This document shows, one piece after another, positions 26,111-33,828 of a stretch of DNA of 64,000 nucleotides. The notes below the pieces were generated by a model. It ran no database searches and was not told the DNA's origin. It worked only from the letters and a program-made list of their open reading frames with translations. The translations under genes were made by a program, and so were the position numbers. Each line of letters starts with the position of its first letter. Within the stretch, counting starts at the first letter, position 1. Origin of the DNA: JAVBNH01 sp031551635 (lineage in GTDB: Bacteria; Bacillota; Clostridia; Oscillospirales; Acutalibacteraceae); contig JAVBNH010000032.1 in the NCBI GenBank assembly GCA_031551635.1, positions 30,393 through 94,392 on the forward strand, read 5' to 3'.

Positions 26111-27517
26111 TCATCCATATGCTACCCATTTACTGGCGTTTTTATATGGATTTGTACCGCCGAATACATTGTAATACAGCTGTGGATAACGGATATTTTC
26201 ATTTTTGACCGCCGCTGAGACATCAACCGCCTCGCTCTCTCCGGGTCTGACCATACGCGCTATAAGCACGCATCTGGCGTCTTCGGTTTTATTCTTGTCA
26301 AAGAAATAAGTGCAGGTAGACAGGGTGAGAACCTTGTCGTCCGGCTTAATGTCAACACCTGTATGGAAATAGCTTCTCTGCTTAATCTCATCAACAAACT
26401 GCATAAAGGACTGGTCGTGCATTATGGGGGAGTTGTATAAGAAAAGATAGCCGTTGTCGTCCTGCGCGAGTCCGTTTGTGCGGAAGCAGGCAATAACCTT
26501 CCATTTGTAATCTTTATAAAGTGTATTAAATTCTATAACAGGGTTCTGTTTATAAAATTCAATGTCTGTATATCTTTCAACTGCACCGAAAAGAATATCA
26601 TCAATTTTATCGTCATTATTGTCGTCGAAATTGTGACCGTAGATAACGGTATTTCTGTCCAAATCCTTAGCGTTATTTCTGTAGTCCAAAAAATTTGTGC
26701 CATATCTCGAAAACTCGCCGCTCCACAAATCGCGCTTGATATAAAAGAGATTATTGGATTTCGGATTGTGATAAATCGGTGTGTCTATCGGTGTATTCGG
26801 AACACTCAGCCAGCCGCAAAAAAGATTGTCGGCGGCATACAGACGCTTATATTTTTCCATTATACCCTCGGGGTAGCTCGTGTTCTCGTTGGCATTCGGC
26901 TGCAAGGCTGCGCCGAAAACATTGCCGGGAATGAATGACATATCCTCAATATTTTTCTTTTCCTCGCCGCTTGCGGGCTCAACAGGCTTTTTGCTGCCGA
27001 CAAAAACCCAGCTCAGAACTCCGACAAGAACGACAAGGCAAACAGCCGCCGCCGAAAAGAAAAGTATTTGAATTTTTTTTTGTTTGGAAACTGTGTTCTC
27101 GCTGATATCCTCTGTCTGTTCGGTAACAGCTTCAATTTCCTGAGCTGCCGCCGCGTCAGGTTCTGTCTTTTCACTGTTTGCAAGCTGTTCGGTCTTCTTC
27201 GGAGGTGTCTCCTTCACTGAGTCCTTCGCTGTCTGTGCGGATGGTTGATGCGCTGTTTTTTCTTTTGCCTGCGCCTTAAGCGGCATCTCTGCTTTTTCCT
27301 GCTGCTCAGTCTTCTCAGGCTGAGTGTGAGCTTCAGCCGCCTTCGTGTCAATCGCGTTAAAACCCGCGTCAACACTCTGCCTGATTTTTTCAAGGCGCTC
27401 AGCTATACGCCGGTCAACCTCGCTTGGGGCTGCGGCATCTGTATTTTTTCCCGCGGTGTCAGGATTATTATCAAGTCCGCCCGGATTATTACCGTTTATT
27501 TTATCGTTTTCACTCAT
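26111..27517 (-). CDS. Class B sortase, second copy
   Basis: A 468-residue sortase B paralogue of the downstream gene. A cytosolic, Glu/Lys/Ala-rich region (1-145) precedes a membrane helix at about 149-174. Catalytic residues are His295 in VIYGHNFDD, Cys402 in LTLSTC and Arg415 in DARCVLIAR. The tail NENIRYPQLYYNVF matches the RYPQ tail of its neighbour. I start at ATG 27517 (MSENDK) with AAAGGA upstream; ATGs at 27526 and 27541 are possible but have poorer sites. The pair probably arose by duplication and may handle different substrates or successive steps. Confidence 0.92.
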   Translation of the reverse strand: MSENDKINGNNPGGLDNNPDTAGKNTDAAAPSEVDRRIAERLEKIRQSVDAGFNAIDTKAAEAHTQPEKTEQQEKAEMPLKAQAKEKTAHQPSAQTAKDSVKETPPKKTEQLANSEKTEPDAAAAQEIEAVTEQTEDISENTVSKQKKIQILFFSAAAVCLVVLVGVLSWVFVGSKKPVEPASGEEKKNIEDMSFIPGNVFGAALQPNANENTSYPEGIMEKYKRLYAADNLFCGWLSVPNTPIDTPIYHNPKSNNLFYIKRDLWSGEFSRYGTNFLDYRNNAKDLDRNTVIYGHNFDDNNDDKIDDILFGAVERYTDIEFYKQNPVIEFNTLYKDYKWKVIACFRTNGLAQDDNGYLFLYNSPIMHDQSFMQFVDEIKQRSYFHTGVDIKPDDKVLTLSTCTYFFDKNKTEDARCVLIARMVRPGESEAVDVSAAVKNENIRYPQLYYNVFGGTNPYKNASKWVAYG

Positions 27518-27670
27518 GTTTATCATTTTCCTTTGCGACATTTTATCATTAAAGTGTGCCAGATATATAAGGTATTTCTACCGTTTCTTATTTTATATTT
27601 TTACACCTGCGTGCCTGAATGAATTTAAATATGCCGGATAAAGCTATTCTTTCACATAGAAAGTAGTGTA

Positions 27671-28156
27671 TCAATAATTTTCGGTGATAAATTTTTCTAT
27701 CATCCGAAGTGCCTGAGCAACCGCAAAATCACGGTTATTCTTACGTATATCTGAGGAAAAATCCGTTTGAAATTTTTCTGTTTGCGATATTTCGCCGTTC
27801 GAAACGCAGATATAAATCAGACCCACAGGCTTACTTGTGTTGTCGGAGCTGTCGCCCGCTATGCCGGTTATCCCTACGCCGATATTCGAGGCAGCCTTGC
27901 GGCATACACCTTTAGCCATAACCTCGGCGACTTGTGAGCTGACCGCGCCGAACTCATCGAGAATCCCGCTATCAACTCCAAGCTCAATTTGTTTGATGCG
28001 GTTCGCATAGGCGGTCACCCCGTATTCAAAGACTGAGGATGAGCCGTTCACCGCAGTAATAGCTCCTGAAAGCAGCCCTCCGGTGCAGGATTCAGCGGTA
28101 GATATAAGCAGATTCTTCTCTTTCAACAATTCCACAACAGTCTTTGCGTCTGCCAA
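27671..28156 (-). CDS. pncC: Nicotinamide-nucleotide amidohydrolase (CinA C-terminal family)
   Basis: A 161-residue stand-alone CinA C-terminal domain that deamidates nicotinamide mononucleotide in NAD recycling. The active-site segment STAESCTGGLLSGAIT (about 19-34) is intact, followed by VNGSSSVFEYGVTAYAN, FGAVSSQVAEVMA and VGITGIAGD. It starts with TTG at 28156 behind a strong GGAGGTGATATT ribosome site. The N-terminal MoCF half of full CinA is absent, which is common. It may be transcribed with the FAD oxidoreductase 59 bp upstream. Confidence 0.92.
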   Translation of the reverse strand: MADAKTVVELLKEKNLLISTAESCTGGLLSGAITAVNGSSSVFEYGVTAYANRIKQIELGVDSGILDEFGAVSSQVAEVMAKGVCRKAASNIGVGITGIAGDSSDNTSKPVGLIYICVSNGEISQTEKFQTDFSSDIRKNNRDFAVAQALRMIEKFITENY

Positions 28157-28215
28157 AATATCACCTCCGAAAAAATTATTAATTTAACTAGCGAATTAAA
28201 TTAGTCATTTAAAAA

Positions 28216-29649
28216 CTAATTTTGTTTGTCAAAAATATCCCTCGCGACAACAACGCCTGTAACGGAAGCCTGCATAAGCCCCCTTGTTATTCCCGCGCCG
28301 TCACCTATGGCGTATAGATTTTTGACTGCGGTCTCAAAACGGTTGCTGACATCAATTTTTGAGGAATAAAATTTAACCTCAACGCCGTAGAGCAGGGTAT
28401 TTTTTGAATACAGCCCCGGCGCAACCTTGTCAAAGGCCTTGAGTGCCTCGATAATACTCGTGAGATGCCTGTGCGGAAGCACAAAGGACAAATCTCCCGT
28501 GACGGCTGTTGTCAGTGTCGGTCTGGTTGTGGATTTTCTCAGCCTCGAGTCGTCCGTACGCCGCCCCAGCAGCAAATCGCCGAGCCTCTGCACGATAACG
28601 CCGCCGCCTGTGAGCATATTTCCGAGCTGGGCGATATATCTGCCATACTCAATAGGCTGGTCAAAGGGCTCTGTAAATCTTGTTGAGACAAGCATGGCGA
28701 AATTCGTGTTTTCGGTTCTCAGCTTAGCGTCCGCGTAGCTGTGCCCGTTAACAACCGCGATACTTTTCTGGAAGGTATTGAAACCGGCGTTGTAATGCTC
28801 CTCGCTGACAATCCCGCCGGGATTCATGCAAAAGGTTCTGACCTTATTCTCAAAGGTGTCGGAATAATAAACCATCTTCGCTTCATACAGATGCGTCGTC
28901 AGGCTGTCCATTACCGAATTCGGAACCTCTACCCTTACCCCTATATCAACCTCGTTGTTGGTGGCTTTTATATTGTGTGCTCTGGCTATTGAATTGAGCC
29001 AGTCCGCGCCGCCTCTTCCCGGAGCGGCGACAATATAATCAGCCGCAAGCTGCTTCGTTTCACCTGAAGAATCCTTCAGTGTTACGCCGACTGCTGTGCC
29101 GTTTTCATCAATAATCGGGTCTGCGTGAGCCTTTTCGATAAAACTGAAGCCGGGAACAGTCGCGAGGTAATCATACATTCGCTTGAGAACCTCATATGAA
29201 TGCTCCGTGCCCATATGTCTGACCGGGCATTTCACGAGGTGAATATTATGACGGCTGCACTGATAGGAAATCTCCTCAACCTTTCTATCGGAAAGCCCGA
29301 AAACCTCAGGCGGTGCGCCGAATTCAAGATATTTTTTATCCGCATAATTTATCAGCTCACGAACCTCGTCAACCGGAAGGTAATTTGTGATGTTTCCGCC
29401 GACTTCCTCAGACAAAGACAGCTTACCGTCGGAAAAAGCTCCCGCGCCCGCCCAGCCGCTCATAATATTGCAAGGGTCGCAGCGCACGCATTTACCGTTT
29501 TTTCTCGCCGGGCAAGCTCTTTTCGCTATAGACAAACCCTCGTCAACCACAAGCACCCTGTAATCCGGTGAAAATCTTTCATAGAGCTCCAGGGCGGTAA
29601 AAATACCGGCGGGACCCGCACCGATTACTATACAATCAAATTTCTCCAT
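28216..29649 (-). CDS. FAD-dependent oxidoreductase (COG2509-like)
   Basis: A 477-residue cytosolic flavoprotein. The FAD-binding GxGxxG motif is VIGAGPAGIFTALEL at about 7-21, followed by a Cys-rich segment ACPARKNGKCVRCDPCNIMSGWAGAGAFSDGKL (about 46-78). A C-terminal YAIGDGAGITRGLMQASVTG closes the FAD site. This matches the uncharacterised FAD-dependent dehydrogenase group COG2509. The Cys-x2-Cys-x2-Cys pattern could bind metal or an iron-sulfur cluster. Substrate is unknown. It is the first gene of a pair with pncC. Confidence 0.85.
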   Translation of the reverse strand: MEKFDCIVIGAGPAGIFTALELYERFSPDYRVLVVDEGLSIAKRACPARKNGKCVRCDPCNIMSGWAGAGAFSDGKLSLSEEVGGNITNYLPVDEVRELINYADKKYLEFGAPPEVFGLSDRKVEEISYQCSRHNIHLVKCPVRHMGTEHSYEVLKRMYDYLATVPGFSFIEKAHADPIIDENGTAVGVTLKDSSGETKQLAADYIVAAPGRGGADWLNSIARAHNIKATNNEVDIGVRVEVPNSVMDSLTTHLYEAKMVYYSDTFENKVRTFCMNPGGIVSEEHYNAGFNTFQKSIAVVNGHSYADAKLRTENTNFAMLVSTRFTEPFDQPIEYGRYIAQLGNMLTGGGVIVQRLGDLLLGRRTDDSRLRKSTTRPTLTTAVTGDLSFVLPHRHLTSIIEALKAFDKVAPGLYSKNTLLYGVEVKFYSSKIDVSNRFETAVKNLYAIGDGAGITRGLMQASVTGVVVARDIFDKQN

Positions 29650-29907
29650 CGCAACTCACTCAAAATAAATTTTTAAATCTGTCAATTTTACTAACTGTAG
29701 TTATATTAATATGTTGACATAAAAAAGCCGCAAGTACAGATTTATACCTGTACCGATTGATTATAGCATAAAAGAAAGCCCTTGTACAATACTTTTTATT
29801 GCCAAAGCCGCTTTAGAAGCCATATTTAACAGTTTATTTATATCACGGCAAATTAAAAACCAAAAACAGGTCAAAAACTGCTAACATACCGTTACATAAA
29901 AATCAAA

Positions 29908-29934
29908 ACGGGCAATCTTTTTTTGATTGCCCGT
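29908..29934 (-). terminator. Terminator of the 30031-31125 surface gene
   Basis: A perfect 10-bp inverted repeat ACGGGCAATC / GATTGCCCGT with a 7-base homopolymer loop, followed on the minus strand by TTTTGATTTTTATG. It lies beyond the 77-bp repeat. Confidence 0.85.
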
Positions 29935-29938
29935 CATG

Positions 29939-30015
29939 CTAATGTGGGCTTGACCAGCCAAGCCCACAACCCAAGTCTTGTTTTTTATTGAGCTTTCAGC
30001 TCATTAAGGTGCTAA
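29939..30015 (-). repeat. 77-bp interspersed repeat, copy 1
   Basis: Read on the minus strand: TTAGCACCTTAATG, then the palindrome GAGCTGAAAGCTC, an A-rich linker, ACTTGGGTTG, and a second inverted repeat GTGGGCTTGG...CAAGCCCAC ending in ATTAG. It occurs in inverse orientation to the copy at 52031-52107, with about 90% identity by eye. Confidence 0.88.
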
Positions 30016-30030
30016 TCAATTGAACAGTGA

Positions 30031-31125
30031 TTAAATGGAAGGTACTTTAATGTCAATGCCGAACATGGCGAAGAAGGTATCAAGGATGTCCATAATAACT
30101 CTCATGATGTCCTGGAAGAGAGCTATAGCGTTTTGCATAGCCATTTGAGACTCGTTGGTCAATACACCTGCGATGCTGATTTCATATTTTAAATCAGCCT
30201 TGCCGTCGGCATCAGTGACATTTGTTACTACATAGAAACCGTTTTCATTCGGCGTAACCTTTTTACCGCCAAGGGAAACCGTCAGCTTCGAACGGTCATA
30301 AAGGGGGTCAAGCTCAACAGCGAAGATAAAGGTATCGCCATAAGCAACCTTAACCTCGTTTTCATAAACTATACCACGGTAAGTAGCGACAACGCGGAAA
30401 GAACCTGTTTCAATATCTCTGGGAAGCGGAATTGTAATTGTTTTTCTCATTGTATCAGCATTCCAAGGCATAACATTGATGGTAAATGATGAATAGGCTG
30501 AAGGGATGGTGAAAATCGAGCAGGTTTCAACCTTAGGGTCGCCTATAAGAGGTTCGGGATCGGCAATAAATCCGCCGATAAACTGCGCGGCTGTACCGTT
30601 AACATTAGGCTCTAATTTTCTCATGTCATATGCCGGAGAATTCATCTTGAATGTGAAGTTAAAGGTTTTGCCCTGCTCAGCATACAATATTGTGCTCGCA
30701 TTACATTCCTCATAATAGAAGAGGTTATATTCGGGGAAAATATAAGTATTATCCTCGGGATCTATCTGGGTCTGGTCATAATACCAGATGGTATACTTAC
30801 CCACTTCGGGATCGGGCATATGTACACGGTGGTAAACAACGCCCGCGCCTTCATTTGTGATGGGCGTACCGACAATATTGCCGTTGTTTGTGACAGTACC
30901 CATATTCTTAATCAAGGCTGTACCTGTGCAGGTAAGAGTGGCATTCTCAGCAATTGTGACCGTCGTGCCCGGATTAACGACATAAATCGTGTTCTGATTG
31001 CAAGTGAAGTTGGTGTTGATGTTCAAGGGCAACGCGGCAATAACAGGGTCTGCGCTGACCGGAACCGCCATGACAGTCATGGCTAATATCGCTACAAGAA
31101 GTACTGAAATGAGTTTTTTTGACAT
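30031..31125 (-). CDS. Secreted surface protein with C-terminal amphipathic helix, unknown function
   Basis: A 364-residue protein with a clear signal peptide (MSKKLISVLLVAILAMTVMAVPVSA). I do not recognise a named family. The N-terminal part has short beta-helix-like turns (NPGTTVTIAENATLTC, TNNGNIVG) like the starts of the two giant proteins; the middle looks like beta-sandwich domains. The last ~40 residues (from about MAMQNAIALFQDIMRVIMD) form a strongly amphipathic helix and end in IKVPSI, with no LPXTG. The start is ATG 31125 with GGAGG spaced 8 bp; an upstream ATG at 31200 lies in the -35 element. It has its own promoter and terminator. Confidence 0.75.
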   Translation of the reverse strand: MSKKLISVLLVAILAMTVMAVPVSADPVIAALPLNINTNFTCNQNTIYVVNPGTTVTIAENATLTCTGTALIKNMGTVTNNGNIVGTPITNEGAGVVYHRVHMPDPEVGKYTIWYYDQTQIDPEDNTYIFPEYNLFYYEECNASTILYAEQGKTFNFTFKMNSPAYDMRKLEPNVNGTAAQFIGGFIADPEPLIGDPKVETCSIFTIPSAYSSFTINVMPWNADTMRKTITIPLPRDIETGSFRVVATYRGIVYENEVKVAYGDTFIFAVELDPLYDRSKLTVSLGGKKVTPNENGFYVVTNVTDADGKADLKYEISIAGVLTNESQMAMQNAIALFQDIMRVIMDILDTFFAMFGIDIKVPSI

Positions 31126-31171
31126 TATTGAAACCTCCAGAGTAGAAATTTGGGGATACCTATCTAGGGGT

Positions 31172-31200
31172 ATTATACAGTTTTTTATATAGCTTGTCAA
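31172..31200 (-). promoter_or_regulatory. Consensus promoter of the 30031-31125 gene
   Basis: On the minus strand TTGACA (31200-31195) and TATAAT (31177-31172) are both perfect and 17 bp apart. Confidence 0.92.
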
Positions 31201-31273
31201 GCATAATTATAAAAATAATCTTAAAGCCGAGTCCATATTCCAAGGAAATTTTTCTCAGGCAAAACTAATTGCT

Positions 31274-32752
31274 TTATAGACTAATTTTTACTTTATTGAC
31301 GCCGATTGACGAATACAGGCGCACAAATGCTGACTTACCGCCGTTAATCGTTTCTGTTTCATACTTGCAGTCTGTTTCAATGCTTTTCGGCTCAGACGGA
31401 ACATAGATAACGGTCGGGTCGCTGAATTCTCTGTCCTGCTCATAAATCAGAGTAAAAATATTTTCATCCCTGTCGAGCATATAGCGTGAAATTTTTCCGC
31501 TGACCGCAACGGGATAGGGTCTCGAGAGCACGCGCATCAAGTCCTGCTCAAGGAATTCATAGCCCGTGCATGCCCAGTAGGTCTGGCTCCATTTGTTTCT
31601 GTCAAAGGTATCAAGCAAAAATTCTATATGCGGGAACCATCTGTCGCCGCTTCCGCCGCCGCCCCACTCACCGACTATTACAGGCACCTCAAGGCGATCC
31701 TGAGTTCTTTTGTGCTCGGCGAAAATGCTTCCCACACGGTCATTGCTGGCGTACTGATATGCCGGAGTGTCAACCATAAAATCATAGGCATGAGGGGCAA
31801 AGCACTGCTCCTTTTCGCGCTCCCCGCCATAATTTATCGCGGGCGTTGAGCAGGGTATACCGAGATTAGAATAATAGCAGTTCTCCATAATCATAATGCC
31901 CTCGTCCGTGATGTCCCTTATTGCCCCCGCGACATTATTTACAAAGGGTGAATACCGCTCGGTATCGAATTTATTAATAAGCTTGTCAGCAACCTTCGTG
32001 ACCTTGCGCAGAACATCGCCTGTATATTGGTCAAGGAAATATTTGCGCCTGTCCTTTATTAGCGCGTCGCCGATAAGCCTTGTTTTACTGACCGCACTGT
32101 CAAACAGAGTGACACGTACAAGCCGCGTGATGAGTTTAAAGAAAACCTTCCCTCCATCCTTGCCCGGGAAGGGTTCATTGAGGAAGTCGTAACCGAAAAC
32201 AGCCGGATGGTCCTTAAATCTTTCCGCGACATGCATCCACATTCTGACAAAATAATCTTGAACGCCCATGCCGTCAATGTCCTTATTGGTCCAGAAATTA
32301 TCAAAAGCTCGATGAACGGCTCTCGAGAAGAAATAACCCTCGCCCCAGACAACCTTAGGGGCATAAGGCTTGTAGCCGTCGGTCAAAGTCGCCCAGTAAG
32401 GCGCGCCGTCTCCGGTGTAATTATCAAAACTACTGTATAAGTCCTGATGCACATCAAGAAAAACATAAATGTTTCTCTTTGCGCACCTGTCAAGTATTTC
32501 ACCTATGGAATCTAGGTATGGCTCGTTATAGCAGCCCTTTTCAGGCTCAACAAGCGCCCAGGTGAACCCCAGACGAATCAGGTTAAAGCCCAGTTCAACA
32601 GCCTTGTCAAGAAATTTATCATCGACATTGTGGCAGTAGCGAGTCATGTCTATGTCCTTGCCGCCCTTGTCAGGGATATTGATGCCGTTGAAAATTCTTT
32701 CTCTGCCCTTTTCGTCGATAAAAGTTTTTTGAAATGTTGTGATTTTTTCCAT
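31274..32752 (-). CDS. GH5 glycoside hydrolase, endoglycosylceramidase-like
   Basis: A 492-residue GH5 enzyme. NIRLGFTW-type strand (FNLIRLGFTW), the YVFLDVHQDLYSSF strand, acid/base Glu193 in GYDFLNEPF and nucleophile Glu362 in PVIVGEWGGGG fit the endoglycosylceramidase/EGCrP branch. There is no signal peptide, so it should act in the cytosol on glycosides already imported or on beta-glucosylated lipids. The start is ATG 32752 with GGAGGC 7 bp upstream; the in-frame TTG at 32767 overlaps that site. It is downstream of an MFS sugar symporter and an LRR lipoprotein on the same strand, which suggests import followed by hydrolysis. Confidence 0.87.
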   Translation of the reverse strand: MEKITTFQKTFIDEKGRERIFNGINIPDKGGKDIDMTRYCHNVDDKFLDKAVELGFNLIRLGFTWALVEPEKGCYNEPYLDSIGEILDRCAKRNIYVFLDVHQDLYSSFDNYTGDGAPYWATLTDGYKPYAPKVVWGEGYFFSRAVHRAFDNFWTNKDIDGMGVQDYFVRMWMHVAERFKDHPAVFGYDFLNEPFPGKDGGKVFFKLITRLVRVTLFDSAVSKTRLIGDALIKDRRKYFLDQYTGDVLRKVTKVADKLINKFDTERYSPFVNNVAGAIRDITDEGIMIMENCYYSNLGIPCSTPAINYGGEREKEQCFAPHAYDFMVDTPAYQYASNDRVGSIFAEHKRTQDRLEVPVIVGEWGGGGSGDRWFPHIEFLLDTFDRNKWSQTYWACTGYEFLEQDLMRVLSRPYPVAVSGKISRYMLDRDENIFTLIYEQDREFSDPTVIYVPSEPKSIETDCKYETETINGGKSAFVRLYSSIGVNKVKISL

Positions 32753-32784
32753 TATAATAGCCTCCAATATGATTTATGAAATGT

Positions 32785-32832
32785 GGAATAATGCCCACAT
32801 ATTAGTTTTTAGACTAGTTTTTTTATTAATTA
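32785..32832 (-). repeat. Degenerate stop-rich heptamer run and hairpin behind LRR gene
   Basis: On the minus strand a loose 7-bp period (TAATTAA, TAAAAAA, TAAAAAC, TAATATG) begins at the LRR gene's TAA stop and is followed by a small ATGTGG/CCACAT hairpin. It is a weak member of the heptamer group. Confidence 0.35.
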
Positions 32833-33828
32833 AATTTTGTCTGTACAAAGATCCCTGTAGTTATTATTCTCATAAAATGCCGAGCCTTGATGCGTATAGA
32901 TTTTCAAGTCCTCGCAATATTTAAAGATGTCATCTCCGAGCTCTTGCGCACTCGAATTATCAATTAGCTTGCGTAAAGAAAGGCAATTGTAAAAGACATA
33001 TTTCTCAAGTTTTGTCACGCTCTGCGGCAGCTCGATTTCCACGAGCGATTCGCACTCCTCGAAAACACCCTTTTTCAATTCTCTAACGCCGTTTTCAATT
33101 TTTATATCAGTGAGGGATTTGCACTGATAAAAAGCACTCACCTCAACAATTTCACAGCTTCCCGGAATAACAAGTGACTTCGCTTTAGTGCATTTCAAAA
33201 AAGCGTGGCTTCCGATAGTTTCCAGATCCTGCTTCAATCTGATATATTCCGCCTCGCCGCACTTCGCGAAAGCCCATTCCCCTATTGTTTTAACCCCCTC
33301 CGGCAGGTCGATGACCTTCAATGCCGAGCACATATAAAACGCCTTCATATCAATGATTTCGGGGGCGCTTTCATATATTACCTCGCTTAGCTGCTCACAG
33401 CCCTCAAAGGCTGAGACTCCGATATTTTTCACAGAAGAGCCGACAGTGACTTTTGTGAGTTTTTTGCAGCTCATAAAAGCGAAATTACCGATTATCAGAA
33501 CACTGTCCGGAATCACAATTTCGCTAAGGGTTTCACTTGCATAAAAAGCCTTGTTTTCTATACCGACAAGCTTCATTCCGTCAACCGCCGCCGGCAGTTC
33601 GGGAAAGGCAAGACTACCCGCATACTTAGTCAGGACAAGAGTGTTGTCCGAGAGAACCTTATATGTGAAATCACCTTTTACAAAAGCTTTGTTGCTGACA
33701 CTCAGCTCAAGCGACATATCAACGGTCTTTTTCGCTGGGTCCTCGTCCGTTTGTGCAATCTGCGAAATATTGCAGCCGGAAAATAAAATCAAACTCAGGC
33801 ACAGTAAAACAGAAAGATACTTTTTCAT
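32830..33828 (-). CDS. Leucine-rich repeat (BspA-like) surface lipoprotein
   Basis: A 332-residue lipoprotein with lipobox LFSGC at 15-19, so Cys19 is lipidated and the protein sits on the outer face of the membrane. From about residue 85 come repeats of the LRR_5/BspA type, for example LTKVTVGSSVKNIGVSAFEGC and LKVIDLPEGVKTIGEWAFAKC, about 23 residues each, around ten copies. Such proteins mediate binding. The ATG overlaps nothing but abuts the MFS stop as TAAATG, so it is translated with the transporter and may present ligand to it or act as a surface sensor. Confidence 0.9.
   Translation of the reverse strand: MKKYLSVLLCLSLILFSGCNISQIAQTDEDPAKKTVDMSLELSVSNKAFVKGDFTYKVLSDNTLVLTKYAGSLAFPELPAAVDGMKLVGIENKAFYASETLSEIVIPDSVLIIGNFAFMSCKKLTKVTVGSSVKNIGVSAFEGCEQLSEVIYESAPEIIDMKAFYMCSALKVIDLPEGVKTIGEWAFAKCGEAEYIRLKQDLETIGSHAFLKCTKAKSLVIPGSCEIVEVSAFYQCKSLTDIKIENGVRELKKGVFEECESLVEIELPQSVTKLEKYVFYNCLSLRKLIDNSSAQELGDDIFKYCEDLKIYTHQGSAFYENNNYRDLCTDKI

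Larger units (their letters stand above)
29650..30030. other. 381-bp gap: promoter, hairpins and one 77-bp repeat
   Basis: No gene is visible. On the minus strand a likely promoter for the FAD oxidoreductase is TTGTAC, 18 bp, TATAAT. Just after it a small hairpin (GGTACAG / CTGTACT) is followed by a T-rich stretch. The 30031 side holds an interspersed repeat (29939-30015) and the terminator at 29908-29934. Confidence 0.6.
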
